NCBI RefSeq assembly: GCF_947507565.1
Contig: NC_089189.1
Coordinates: forward strand, 434,001-498,000
Direction of reading: 5' to 3'
Length of the DNA: 64,000 nucleotides
From: Oscarella lobularis
Taxonomy: Eukaryota; Porifera; Homoscleromorpha; Homosclerophorida; Oscarellidae
In this document: in pieces, positions 30,765 to 42,108 of the stretch
Layout: the number at the start of each line of letters is the position of its first letter
Numbering within the stretch: the stretch's first letter is position 1
Notes under the pieces: model-generated
Seen by the model: the letters and a program-made list of their open reading frames with translations, nothing else
Databases searched by the model: none
What the model was told of the DNA's origin: nothing
Translations under genes and position numbers: made by a program

Positions 30765-31223
30765 GTGAAGTTGATTCAAGCGTGTCCCGGACGTGAAATG
30801 GCTGAAGGAGAAGGAGAACGCAAAGTAGCGAAAAAAGACGACTGGAAGGCCCTACCGATGCCCAATTCCCAGGCAAAGCTTGAGCTGAACGTCGACTTCT
30901 CGGGCGACGAGATGGCGACGATTCGACAAGGCGTAATACCGAAGGAAATGGAAGACAAGTGGTTCATGTACTACGAAGCAAACGAGAACGAAAATCGGCT
31001 CTACATGCATCGCAGTTGGACGGGATTCTGCGTATACGTCGTCGACTTCGAAAAAGCGCCGACGAGAGACGATCAGAAGGCGTATCGAGCGACGAGCTGC
31101 GTCGTAAATCGAGACGAGTCGCAGTATAACGGGATAAGCGACGAATACGATCGCGAGACCGTTCTGGAGCTCATCAACATGATCGACTCGCTCGGAGCTC
31201 CTCGATCGTACGATTACTATTAA
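30765..31223 (+). CDS. small intronless conserved protein resembling bacterial proteins of unknown function
   Basis: This is one uninterrupted frame of 152 codons; the second Met at 30798 (MAEGEGERK) is an alternative start and leaves the conserved part intact. The core contains GVIPKEMEDKWFMYYE, LYMHRSWTGFCVYVVDFE, then NRDESQYN and SDEYD. From memory, small bacterial proteins with PxxMEDKWFIYxE...LYxHRSWTGxCIY motifs look very similar; their function is not established to my knowledge. There is no signal peptide or TM segment, so a cytosolic location is likely. Absence of introns in an intron-rich neighbourhood fits retroposition or horizontal acquisition, but codon use looks like the surrounding genes. 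Confidence 0.75.
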   Translation: MKLIQACPGREMAEGEGERKVAKKDDWKALPMPNSQAKLELNVDFSGDEMATIRQGVIPKEMEDKWFMYYEANENENRLYMHRSWTGFCVYVVDFEKAPTRDDQKAYRATSCVVNRDESQYNGISDEYDRETVLELINMIDSLGAPRSYDYY

Positions 31224-31380
31224 TTTTTATAGATTACGTTTGTCACGTGGTTTTTAATCAATAAAAAATGATTTTGCACATGCATAGATGTATCGCGATA
31301 TTATTGCGTATAAGGTGAAGCGAACTAAATAGATTTTTAATTTATTTACGTGCTCACGTGACGCCTCGCTCTCGGTTGTG

Positions 31381-32376
31381 ATGAGAACCCTTATCATTGC
31401 TCTTCTTATTCCTCTTACGCTCGGCGCAAAGATGCCGAGCGTAGACCTCCACAATGCAGCTAAGCCCGGGCTCCAGATGCCCGTCATGGGCATCGGCACC
31501 TGCGGATATGCGATCTCGCCCAACGAAAAAGCGGAATTGTGGAATAACAGCGTCGCCGAAAAAGCCGTTCTCGCTTGGCTAAATCTCGGCGGACGCCGAA
31601 TTGACACGAGCCTCGACTACTTAGATCAGCCGGGCATTGGCCGGGCAATTCGCTCCCAAACCGCAGTCCCGCGCGAGGAGATATTCATTACGTCAAAAGT
31701 GGGCGGAGGCCCCCTAGGCTACAACGAAACCCTCGACCAACTGAAGACAATTCTCGCCCAACTAAACACCTCTTACGTGGACTTGCTACTCATTCATTGG
31801 CCGCTGCCAGTGTGGTCCAACTCACGTGACCCCGCCTGTCAACACGAATCGCAAGCGCGCGCGTGCCGCCAATCGTCGTGGCGAGCCATGGAGGAAATCT
31901 TTCATTCAGGACGCGCTCTCGCCGTGGGCGTGTCCAATTTCGAGATGAGTCACTTACAAGACATCGTCGATATGAATAGCCTCTTACCCGCCGTCAATCA
32001 AGTCGAATATCACCCGTATTGGCACGAGGACGATCTCGTCGCCTATTGTCGCGATAAATCGATTGTTTTTAATACTTACTCGCCTTTGGGGACCCCCGAT
32101 TGGGGCCCCGATCATCGCGGATGGAATTCGTCGATTTTGGATTTGCCGTTGATCAGGGACATCGCTTGTCGCCACGCGAAGTCGCCGGCTCAAGTGCTGC
32201 TACGCTGGGCGTTGGAAAAGAAGCTCGTTTTGAATCCGAGAAGTTGGAATGAGAAGCACATGGCGGAGAATCTCGATATATTCGATTTTGAATTAACGAG
32301 CGATGAAGCGCGGCAGATTGACGATGTCCCAAAGCCGGCCAACCCAAAAGTCTGCCCGTATCCTTCTAACAAATGA
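31381..32376 (+). CDS. aldo/keto reductase with N-terminal signal peptide
   Basis: The protein is 331 aa in a single exon. It has an N-terminal hydrophobic segment (MRTLIIALLIPLTLGA), unusual for the normally cytosolic AKR family and suggesting secretion or ER localisation. AKR hallmarks follow: GGRRIDTSLDY (catalytic Asp and Tyr), FITSKVGG (Lys), LLLIHWP (His), AVGVSNFEM, and NQVEYHPYW. The NADPH-binding C-terminal segment (HAKSPAQVLLRWALEKKLVL, then NPRSW) is present. The catalytic tetrad is therefore complete. The substrate cannot be predicted. A start one codon upstream would need GTG; the ATG at 31381 is used. AATAAAA at about 32472 is the probable polyadenylation signal. Confidence 0.9.
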   Translation: MRTLIIALLIPLTLGAKMPSVDLHNAAKPGLQMPVMGIGTCGYAISPNEKAELWNNSVAEKAVLAWLNLGGRRIDTSLDYLDQPGIGRAIRSQTAVPREEIFITSKVGGGPLGYNETLDQLKTILAQLNTSYVDLLLIHWPLPVWSNSRDPACQHESQARACRQSSWRAMEEIFHSGRALAVGVSNFEMSHLQDIVDMNSLLPAVNQVEYHPYWHEDDLVAYCRDKSIVFNTYSPLGTPDWGPDHRGWNSSILDLPLIRDIACRHAKSPAQVLLRWALEKKLVLNPRSWNEKHMAENLDIFDFELTSDEARQIDDVPKPANPKVCPYPSNK

Positions 32377-32479
32377 GACGCGTTTGCATGTATGTACCTT
32401 CTCCTCTCACTTGTGTCTTATCTTAGTCTTTCTTCTAAGCGCCTAGCTGGTTTGTTCACGTGAGGTGATTCAATAAAAA

Positions 32480-32640
32480 TATTCAATTTAATCTAAACGT
32501 GGTCTATTTACTATTCATATTCAAGCCCAAAAATAAAAATTCAATTTAATCTAAACGTGGTCTATTTACTATTCATATTCAGGCCCAAATAAAAATTCAA
32601 TTTAATCTAACCGTAGTCTATTTATTTTCCTAAACAATTA
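32480..32640. repeat. tandem repeat, about 57 bp, 3 copies
   Basis: TTCAATTTAATCTAAACGTGGTCTATTTA recurs at about 32482, 32540 and 32596, with a CATATTCAAGCCCAAA spacer. It lies just beyond the end of the aldo/keto reductase. The rest of 32641-32867 shows nothing recognisable. Confidence 0.85.
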
Positions 32641-32867
32641 TTCAAGCCCGAAATCTCAATATATTCGCTCATTAAACGTACCAATAAGATGGCAGCCCCC
32701 CAAAACGAGAGGAAGGAAGAAATAGTATATGTAGCTACCTTCTGTGTCTTATCTTAGTCTCTGGCTTGTTCTCACGGGACATTAGACCCAGTTTCCGTGT
32801 CTGTGTTGTTACTCTCATCGTTATACAAAAAATTGTCATTAATATTATTAAAAGACTTCGCGTTCTA

Positions 32868-33536
32868 CTACACCCTCCCATTGGTCTCTCGCCTATCGTC
32901 CTCGTCGAAGAACGGACTCATATTGAGTCGACGATACTTGTCAACGCGATCCAGAGTGATTCTAGCCTCGCTAATATCACCGTGTATCGCTTGAATTAGA
33001 GCATCTACGTTAATCGTATAATAAAGGTTCTCTAAACTATTATTTCCCATATAATTAATCACCTAGCGACGGAAAACTCTTCTCGTCTCGCAAATATCCG
33101 ACGACGACGACGCTCAACTCGGCGCCGTAAAAATCGTCGGCGAATTCGTGCAACAGATGCGCTTCCTGGTTCGAACACCGCGGCGCATTTAGCAACACTC
33201 GCGAGTGGGCGTGGTCGCGCCTACCATGCTTCGACGCTTGTTTTTGTATTGGGGATTGTATCCGACGCTCATCACCATTTTGTGGACGTCGCCGCGATCG
33301 ACCGACGCCCAGCCGAAATAGATGCCGTTCTTGAAGTCCTCTGGAAGGCTGTCCACGGCTCCCGCGTCGAGATTCGCTGAGAAAAAGGGAGACGATTGAT
33401 GACGTCACGGTTTTCTCGATGAAAGCGAGCGTTTTCGTGTCGGTTTACCGGTCGGGATGCCTAGCTCGCGACTGCCGCGACCGAATCCTTTGACTACGAT
33501 GCCTCGAACGTACAAGGGAAATCGTTTCTCGTCCAT
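32868..33536 (-). CDS. RFK: riboflavin kinase (ATP:riboflavin 5'-phosphotransferase)
   Basis: Four exons (33449-33536, 33225-33376, 33063-33165, 32868-33031) join to 168 aa, close to the size of animal riboflavin kinase. It converts riboflavin to FMN. Diagnostic segments are YVRGIVVKGFGRGSRELGIPTAN (the nucleotide-binding GxxxGSRxLGIPTAN region), GIYFGWASV, HKMVMSVGYNPQYKN, FADDFYGAELSVVVVGYLR, and AIHGDISEAR. All parts of the fold are present and no catalytic segment seems to be missing. The cytosolic enzyme acts at the entry to flavin cofactor synthesis. Confidence 0.93.
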
Positions 33537-33627
33537 TGTCAAGAGGTCGAGTGATGTAATGGGGGAAAACGCGCGCGCTAAGCCGAAATTCTAAAAAGAC
33601 AAAAACAGAAAAATGTCAGTAGAAATT

Positions 33628-36600
33628 TTAGAGAGAAGATTCCTTTTCAGGCTTTTCTCTTGTCTGTCCTTTCTCGGCCGATCCTTTCTCTCCCCTAATA
33701 TTGACCGGATACGTTTTCGTTTTCGGTCTAATTACGAGAAAATAAACGAGAAGTAGCACAATAGCAACAACTAAATAGAAGAAAAACGACGTGGCGTAAC
33801 CTAAATATTCCAATAAAAGCTGCTCACCTAGTACAACGGCCACAACAGACACTCCAGCAATAGCACCGGCACCAAGACCTCCCTCGCCTCCCTCACCATC
33901 TGTAGGAGGCTTCGATGTCACATTAGTTTGAGAGGGTTCCGTAGTCGAAACGTTGAGCGTAGCATTTGTGACGGGAGCAGGCGAGAGCAGTGTCGACTCG
34001 CAATTGACTCCAGTCACTCCACCAAAACATCGACAGAAATAACCGGCGATTCCATTCACGCACGTCCCATTATTCTGACAAGGACTCGAACTGCACTCGT
34101 CGACGTCGACGTCGCAATGAGTTCCGGTGAATCCCGCGGCACAGTCGCACGAGTATCCACCCATTCCGTCGCGACACGTGCCGTTGTTTTGACACGGCGC
34201 TGACGCGCACTCGTCGATCGAAGTCTCGCAGTTGTCGCCAGTGAAACCGCGCTGACAATCGCACGCGTACCGATCGACTAGATCCGTACACGTGCCCCCA
34301 TTTCGGCACGGATTCGACCCGCACTCGTCGACATCCATCTCGCAATGAGCGCCAGTGAAACCGCTATTACAGAGACACGTATAACCGTCGACACCGTCCG
34401 AACACGTGCCACTGTTTTGGCAGGGCAACGAGAGACATTCGTCGAAGTTGATCGAGCAGTTGACCCCGGAAAACCCGTCGGAGCAATTACAAGCAAACCC
34501 GTTCACTCCATCGATGCACGTTCCGCTGTTTAGACACGGATCCGATAGGCATTCATCAATATTCACGTCGCAGATATCTCCAGTGAATCCGGCCAAACAC
34601 TCGCAGCTAAAACGGCTTCCGCTCTCGCTGCACGTTCCGTTATTGGCGCAGGGATTCGAAAGACATTCGTCGATTTCCGTCTCGCAAATGCGTCCGGTGA
34701 AACCGGCGTCACACGAGCACAAAAACGAGCCGTTCGTGTTCGTGCACGTGGCGTTGTTTTGGCAAACGTTCGGCGTCTGCGCGCACTCGTCGACGTCGTT
34801 CTCGCAGCGAACCCCGCGCGAGTTCGAACCGCACACGCACGTGTACGAGTTGACCGAGTCAAGGCACGTGGAGTCGAATAGGCAGGGATTCGATTCGCAT
34901 TCGTCGATATCCGTCTCGCAAAGATCGCCGGTGAATCCGTTCACGCACATGCATGTGAACGACCGATAGCCGTCCGTGCAACTTCCGTTATTTTGACATG
35001 GAAACGATTGGCATTCGCTGAGATTCGCCACGGGAAAATTGCAAATTTCGCCGATGTATTCGTCCGTGCAATTGCAGACGAACTCGTCGATCAAGTCCGT
35101 GCAGTTGCCGTCGTTTTGACACGGAGACGACTCGCATTCGTCGATGTCTGTCTCGCAGAGCGCTCCTGTATAGCCTCTCGGACATAGACACGTTTGATTG
35201 TCGCCTACGAACGAGCAGTTTCCGCCGTTCATACACGGATTCTGCTGCAGGCACGTGTCGTTTCTGTCGCACAGAATCCCGGCGAAACCGATCGCACATT
35301 GGCACTCGAAACCGTCGACAAGATCCGTGCAATTGCCTCCATTTGAACACGGAAACGAGGCGCATTCGTCGACGTCAGTTTCGCACATCATTCCAGTATA
35401 TCCGGCGAGGCAGGAACAGTTGTATCCGTTAATGTAGTCGACACAGGTCGCATTATTAAGACAAGGATTCGAAGCGCATTCATCGATTTCCGTCTCGCAG
35501 TTATCTCCAATGAATCCGTCCTGACATGAACATGTGTACGAGCCAAGTGCTTGCGAGCAATTTCCGTCGTTTTGACACGGATTGGAAAGACATTCGTCTA
35601 TATCCGTTTCGCAGTTAATCCCTGTGTAACCGATAGGGCAAATGCAGGTCTGATTATCTCCAACGAACGTGCAAGTTCCATTGTTCACGCAAGGATCGTC
35701 ATAGAAGCACGTGTCATTTTTACTGCAGAGTATCCCAGCAAATCCCATTTCACATTCGCACTCAAAACCGTCGATTTTGTCCACGCAACTGCTGCCGTTC
35801 TGACACGGAAACGAGGCGCATTCGTCGACGTCAGTTTCGCACATCATTCCAGTATATCCGGCGAGACAGGAACAGTTGTATCCGTTAATGTAGTCAACAC
35901 AGGTTGCATTATTTAGACAAGGATTCGACTCGCATTCATCGATTTCCGTCTCGCAATTAATCCCGGTGAATCCAATGAGACATGAACACGAAAACGAATC
36001 AACTGCATCTACGCAAGTTCCACCAATTCCACATGGATTTGATTGGCATTCATCTATATCTGTTTCGCAATTGACGCCAGTGTAGCCAGAGGGGCAAACG
36101 CACGTTTGATTATCTCCAACAAACGTGCAGTTTCCACCGTTTACGCAAGGATCATCATAGAAGCACGTGTCATTTTTGTCGCACAGTATCCCAGCAAATC
36201 CCATTTCACATTGGCACTCAAACCCGTCGATTTTGTCCACGCAAGTGCTGCCGTTTTGACAGGGAAACGACGCGCATTCGTCGACGTCAGTTTCGCAAAT
36301 CATACCGGTATATCCGACGAGGCACGAACAGTTGTAGCCACCGATTAAATCAGTACAGGTAGCATTATTACGACAAGGATTCGAATCGCATTCATTGACT
36401 TCTGTCTCGCAAATAATCCCGGTGAATCCAATGAGACATGAACACGAAAACGAATCAAGTGCATGCGAGCAATTTCCACCGTTTACACATGGGTTGGATT
36501 GGCATTCATCTATATCCGTTTCGCAATTGACGCCAGTGTAGCCAGGAAAACAAATGCACGTTTGATTATCTCCAACAAATGTGCAGTTTCCACCGTTCAC

Positions 36601-37808
36601 GCAAGGATCGTCATAGAAGCACGTGTCATTTTTGTCGCACAGTATCCCAGCAAAGCCGCTTGCACATTGGCATTCAAATCCGTTGATCTGGTCAAGACAC
36701 GTGCCATTATTTTGACAGGGAAACGACGCACAATCATCCACGTTCAATTCGCAGTTTGTGCCGCTAAAACCGGCTTGACAAACACACGAATAGCTGCCAT
36801 TCTGACTCTGACACGTTGCTCCGTTCAAACAGGGATTATAAAAGCATTCATCCAACTCCGTTTCGCAATTCACTCCCGTATAGCCAACGAAACACGAGCA
36901 CGTATAAGATCCCAATCCATCCGTGCAGTTACCACCGATTCCACAAGGATTAGATGAGCAATCATCTATATTCGTTTCACAATGGATACCTGTGTAGCCA
37001 GTTGAGCAATTGCAAAAATATCCGTTAACAATATTAACACAAGTAGACCGATTATGACACGGATTCGAAAGGCACTCGTTATCTTCATCACAATTCACTC
37101 CAGCGAAACCAGGATTGCAAATTCTCGTTCCATTTGAACTGCAGTTGTATTCTCCCCCGCCAGCTGGTCGGCATTCGGTGAAACAGTCGTTTCCATAGTA
37201 AAAAGAATCGCACACGACGCCCCATTCGAACGATATCTCCTGTCCGTCGTCGTGACGAAGTGTCACCGTCATGGAAACGTCAGTCACGTTTTGACTATGC
37301 TCAAACGTCGTCGTGGAATTTCCCGCAGATCGACTGACGTCTATTCTCAGCCTAAAGGCTCCCTAAGGGGGTAAAACTCAAAGAATCTACGTCTCAAACT
37401 CTATGGAGACTCGCCTCCCATCTGTCTACAAAAGTGACGTTGATAGCGCTGCTGCTGTCGCTCGGAAAGATATATTTCTCCGTTTTGTTCGTCTGAAAAG
37501 GACGTAGTCTCCTCGTTTCGATGCAGTCGACGTTCGAATCGTTCAATCCGAGATAGCAAAACGTTATTTCGTTGTCGCACAATCCAGTGCAGTTTGGATC
37601 GGAATAGCTGAGAAAAACGACGTCGAGTCGACCGGCACCGTACGCCTAGAGGCAAACAACGCTTCCGTTACTCGCGAGGAAGTCATATGCAAGGTGGAGA
37701 ATTTGCATTTAGTTCGAAAACAGGATATTTTCCTTCGCTTCTGCAACAAACAGTTACCTGAGTCACTGCAAACAGCAGAATCAATGCAGAGGTGATCGCA
37801 AAACCCAT
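33628..37808 (-). CDS. Delta-like Notch ligand (DSL protein) with 27 EGF repeats
   Basis: Four exons (37758-37808, 37430-37645, 33828-37362, 33628-33770) join to 1314 aa. The signal peptide is MGFAITSALILLFAVTQ. An N-terminal MNNL-like region (LDVVFLSYSDPNCTGLC) precedes a DSL domain from about residue 140, with six Cys and the CDSFYYGNDC signature. I count 27 EGF repeats, most with the calcium-binding D-x-D/N-E-C start. Near the C-terminus is one TM helix and a 35-residue basic tail without an obvious PDZ motif. The 57-bp intron at 33771-33827 is in frame and lacks a stop. Unspliced it would insert GEQLLLEYLG-type residues into the TM helix; splicing restores a clean helix. EGF repeats 4-16 form a higher-order repeat of about four EGFs. 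Confidence 0.88.
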
Positions 37809-37952
37809 TATCGACCGCGAGGCGCTCAGCGAAGGGCGTTGTCAACACAAATATTATACGGGATTCCCGAAGAGGAAATTCTATTTCTGATATATATACG
37901 TAGCCTAAAGAATTGCAGCATCCATACGTAGCTGTCTCGCTTCCAACAGACG

Positions 37953-38624
37953 ATGCGTGCAACTTCTCTACTACGACTCCTCCTCCTCATATCGACCCCA
38001 CGGACTCTGGCCCTTGTTTGCTATACGTGCAATTCAACTGTGCCAATGTACGACTGCGCTGAACGCGTGTCGGCTCGCACGCCCTCAAAAACGTGCCGTC
38101 CGCCACTCGACGGTTTCTGCGTCAGTCGCAGCCCGCGGGCGAACGCGGGGCTCTTCATTCGCGGCTGCGAGAGCGAGAACGAGTGTCACACGGGCGTTTT
38201 CAATCTGACAACGCAAATCGTGAATTGTTGCACGACGAATAAGTGCAACGGCGACTTTCGATATAAACCGAAAGAGAAGCTGAAGTGCTACGTGTGCACG
38301 TCCGCCAACCGGTCGTCGGCGGCGCCGAAATGCGACGCGATCGTCGACGGCAATACGACGATCGCGTCGTGCGACGACGACGACGCGATTTGCGCCGTGC
38401 GAAAGCGCGGGAGGCGGGAGTACGAGCGCACGTGCGTGCCGTCGACGTTCGAGTCGTGCGCGACGTCGTCGAACGAGAGTCGGACTCTCGACGACGACGA
38501 CGTTTGGGAGTGCTGTGCGACGGATTTGTGCAACGGGAATTTCAATAGCACTGGCTTTGGAAATCGTTCGCGTTTGGGTCTAATTCTATTTCCGGTTGCA
38601 ATTTCACTGTACGTTCACTTTTAA
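37953..38624 (+). CDS. Ly6/uPAR (LU) domain protein 1, two domains, GPI-type C-terminus
   Basis: A single exon of 223 aa. A signal peptide (LLRLLLLISTPRTLA) is followed by two three-finger LU domains, beginning CYTC and CYVC and each closed by the CC-x4-CN signature (CCTTNKCN, CCATDLCN). The hydrophobic C-terminus (LGLILFPVAISLYVHF) fits a GPI-anchor signal. It lies 144 bp from the divergently transcribed Delta-like gene and may share its promoter region. It is the most diverged member of the LU family in this window. Confidence 0.82.
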   Translation: MRATSLLRLLLLISTPRTLALVCYTCNSTVPMYDCAERVSARTPSKTCRPPLDGFCVSRSPRANAGLFIRGCESENECHTGVFNLTTQIVNCCTTNKCNGDFRYKPKEKLKCYVCTSANRSSAAPKCDAIVDGNTTIASCDDDDAICAVRKRGRREYERTCVPSTFESCATSSNESRTLDDDDVWECCATDLCNGNFNSTGFGNRSRLGLILFPVAISLYVHF

Positions 38625-38826
38625 GGATACTAATTTAAATATAATAAAGATTTGACAGATTCGCCAATAGTGTTTCTTCTGCTTCTATTCGTTTCTAATT
38701 TAAATAAAAAGACTCTGAACTGGGGGCCCCCCCTTTCGATACGCGTTTTCTTTGCTAGAGGAGAAGCGGGGACCCAGAAACGCTTCATTACGCCATACAA
38801 GTACACTCACATCAAAGCTCCATGCT

Positions 38827-40716
38827 CTAGAACGCGATCTTAGTCGTGCACTTTCCGCCTGCCTTCGTGCAGCAGCCGGACTCGGCGACCGAAAGTCCTC
38901 CGCAGTCCATCGCCTTATAATCAATCAAATCAAGTTGCGGCGCGCCGGGAACGAGCGTCGCGTTGTGCTGCCTAGCCTCCGCGACAATTGCCGCCACAAT
39001 CGACGAATGGGGCAAAAGATCGCGCTCCTGGGGATCGATTTCGACGTTAAAAAGCAACGGGGGATCATGATAAACAAACGGTTCGTGACCAAATCCGGAA
39101 TGGGTGACAAAGTGCACCTTATGCGCACCGGATCGCGCTGCCATGAGCTTGTTTCCGCGATAGTAGTAAAACACCTTCGACGCGTTATAGTTCTCGAGAG
39201 CCGCGGCGAACTTGGACGCGTTCAAAACGGGGGAAAAGTCTTGGCCGTCGACTACGACGTCGGAGGGAAGTTTCGCGTTCGCTAGGGAGGCGAGCGTGGG
39301 TAGAAGATCGAGGGATCCGGTCGCATTTTCGCCCATCGATCCTGGACTAATCGTTCCCGGCCACCAGGCTATTGCTGGAACCTGAGCCCCAAGGGAGGAA
39401 AAAAAACGGGGTTACCCTCTCCAAATAAAATCATACGTATTGAATCGTACTCGAAATCCGCCCTCCCACGTCGATCCCTTTCCCGTGTCCGTATACCCCA
39501 AGTGCTGGGCGGCGTACGTGCCCTGATACACGCCCACGGTGCCGGCTTGGAGCGGCGACGGAACGTACCACGCGCCGTTATCGGACGTAAATAGAACCAG
39601 CGTGTTCGAAGCGAGCTCGAGAGCGCGCAACGCGTCCAGGACCTACGTCAATTCCCCCGGGGGTTAATTAATTAAAAAACGAGAGAATGTGCGCACGTCT
39701 TTTTTTCGACTGTACCATGCCTACGTTCCAGTCCAGCGCGGCCGTGGCGTCGCCGAAAGGTCCGCGACGCGTGTACCCGGTAAAATTAGTCGGATAGTAA
39801 ACCTGCGAGTGCGTATTATCGAGAGCCATGTAGAGAAAAAAGGGTCGGCCCGCCGCCCCTTGGGACGCAATAAATTTCATCGCTTCGGAATTGTAGTCGT
39901 AAACCAAATCATTGGTATTGATATCTTAAAGGGACGAGAGATAGGGGAATGTGTTATACGGGTTTTTTTTCTTCTTCACCGATTCCTAGGCGACCGATCT
40001 TAGTTTCGTTGCTAAATACGGGCACCGGCGGATAATTGGGCGGTCCCTCGCAATGGGTATAAGGCGTGCCGTAAAATACGTCAAAACCGTGTCTAGGACG
40101 GAATAAATTTTAAATCTAAAATAATTGCGCAATTGCCTTGTGGGTAATTGATCGGGTTTTTCGTAGGAGTAACCCTAGGGGGGAGAATTGAATCAATAAT
40201 ATTCGTTCGAATATTCGACTCGTATTCGCGCACTAAATGCCATTTTCCGATCATCATCGTCGCGTAGCCGTTCTGTCGCAGCAATTCGGCGACAGTCGAC
40301 TCCGACGACGGCAAGCCGCCGTAGCAGTTGGGATGCACGACGCGATGGTCGCCCGTTCCGGGGGGAATCTTCGTTAGATTGCCATAAATTCCCGATCGGA
40401 GTGCGTAGCGACCCGTTAGAAGAGCGGCGCGACTCGGACTGCAGATCGAATGGGCGGAATAGTACTGGGTCAACTTCATTCCCTGGATTTGGGTAAGTCG
40501 TTCGCTGTTTTCGTATTGGAAAGGGCTCGGGGATCTTGCCTCGGCTGCCATGCGATTCAGGTTCGGCGTACGAGTCGTCGGACTGCCGAAACAGTCGACG
40601 TCAAAGCCGAAATCGTCGGCAAAGATGACGACGATGTTGGGCTTTCTGGCGGGGGACGTGAAAGCGATTGCGACGAAGGCAATCGAGGCAACGTAGAGCA
40701 AGGTAGCAGCGGTCAT
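38827..40716 (-). CDS. secreted sulfatase (arylsulfatase type)
   Basis: Seven predicted exons (40540-40716, 40234-40482, 40137-40174, 39980-40092, 39716-39924, 39451-39642, 38827-39381) join to 510 aa. A signal peptide precedes [12 protein letters not shown] (metal-binding Asp pair at about 34-35) and [12 protein letters not shown], whose Cys73 would become formylglycine. Other family motifs are [56 protein letters not shown] and [10 protein letters not shown]. Two introns are predicted to use GC-AG ends: one of 57 bp at 40483-40539, in frame and stop-free, and one after 40137. Reading through the first would insert 19 residues before the active site. Substrate unknown; probably lysosomal or extracellular. 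Confidence 0.88.
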
Positions 40717-42056
40717 TAGAGAACGTCTCGTGAGAGAGCACGGGGTCGCACAAGACCACTAGGAGCGCTTTGAAGCCCCGGGATGAGTTACTCGCTGCGA
40801 GTAAAATTACAATATCGAGACGTCCCACAGGATTCGACCCAAAACATGCGACCAACTCGTCCGAGTCCACTTTTCAAATCACGTCTTCGAGCTAGCGTGC
40901 ACGTGATGAAACGGACTCGGAGACTACCTACCTCTGGGTCATGAGAAAGCTCACTGTAGTTCTTTGTCGCATGCATAAAGCCGAATCATGGCTAAGCTGC
41001 CAATAAAATGGCCAATTAATGAACTCGCGAATCAATGAGAGTCACGAAGCGGCAATTTAAATTCGATTAGGAAATCTTCACGTAGTTGGCAAAGCTTGTT
41101 TATCGCATGCAGAGAGACTTATTCGCTCGGCCTGTCTCATAGAACGGATGTTGAATGCCGATGAGCTCGCGGATCAATGCGAGTCACGACACATAGGAGA
41201 GTCGGAGCGGCGACAAAAGGAATTCAAATTCGATTACGGGGAGACGTAGGGTGGAGTCAAACCGAAATCGTCAACCCTTCGTTGTTGGGCAATCGCGAAC
41301 AAAAGAATTGTCCTTATGGGTGGCGAATTCTTTTGTCAAAGCGAAAACCGATTAGAAATCGACGACGCGTTTCGTTCGTTCGTCGTCGCCGCCCAAATAT
41401 CAATCGTAATTGATGAATGACAGCTTGCCGAGGTGCGTCTAAGTTGCTCGGGCATCGCGTGCGAGCATGCAAAACGAAAATCGAAGGGGATTCAAAACGT
41501 CGAAAGGACGAGCATCAATATTGAATAACTATCTAACTATCTAACTAACGAATCGCCGCAAAGAAAATTGCGAAAACCATTTCGCTTTAGACGTTCCCGT
41601 GCACCGGGGATCACGCGGAAGACGAATTAAGGAATGTGTCCAAACTTAATTGAGACTTAGGGTGGGGTCGCGACGAAATCGTTAACAGTTGACGGACGGG
41701 GGATCGAGACAAGAAAAATTGCGTTAGAAGAGTCGAATTCTTTTGCTATAGCGAAAACCGATTGGGAATCGACGACGCCTTTCGTTCGTTCGTCGCCGCC
41801 CAAATTTCAATCGTAATTGTTGAGTGACAGGTTTACGATGTGGGTCTAAGTTGCTCGGGGCAACGCGTGCGAGCATGCAAAACAAAATTCGTACAAAATG
41901 CGAAAACGCCAAAAAGAAGGGCAGAAACGCGGCCAAATCCCACCAAAATCAATCGATTAACGAATCAACTAACGAATTGCCGTGAAGACAATCGCGAGAA
42001 CGATTTCTCTGCGCATCGGGGATCACGTGGGGGGAAAGGATTGACAGTTAGACAGA
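40717..42056. other. repeat-rich 5' flank of LU gene 2
   Basis: No gene was recognised. Blocks such as GAGCTCGCGGATCAATG and GAATCGACGACGC(G/C)TTTCGTTCGTTCGTCG occur at about 41163/41357 and again near 41777. Related copies lie before LU gene 3 (about 43243 and 43434). The flank of this gene family has therefore been duplicated internally as well as with the genes. Confidence 0.55.
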
Positions 42057-42090
42057 ATGATAACCAGCCGGACCGCGTGCTCGTTATCAT
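42057..42090 (+). promoter_or_regulatory. palindromic GATA-containing element before LU gene 2
   Basis: ATGATAAC and GTTATCAT form 8-bp inverted arms around an 18-bp GC-rich centre, ending 18 bp before the ATG. The identical element precedes LU gene 3 at 43724-43757, and a degraded form precedes LU gene 4 near 44623. It could be a GATA-factor site pair or the 5' UTR structure of the mRNA. Confidence 0.4.
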
Positions 42091-42108
42091 TCTAGTATCG
42101 ACGTCGGT

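Noticed and set aside
33928-36957. Several + strand open frames of 60-190 codons antisense to the EGF repeats
   Set aside because: Shadows of the periodic EGF coding sequence without independent motifs.
33628-37808. Notch receptor
   Set aside because: It has an N-terminal DSL domain and lacks LNR modules and ankyrin repeats; the tail is only about 35 residues, fitting a ligand.
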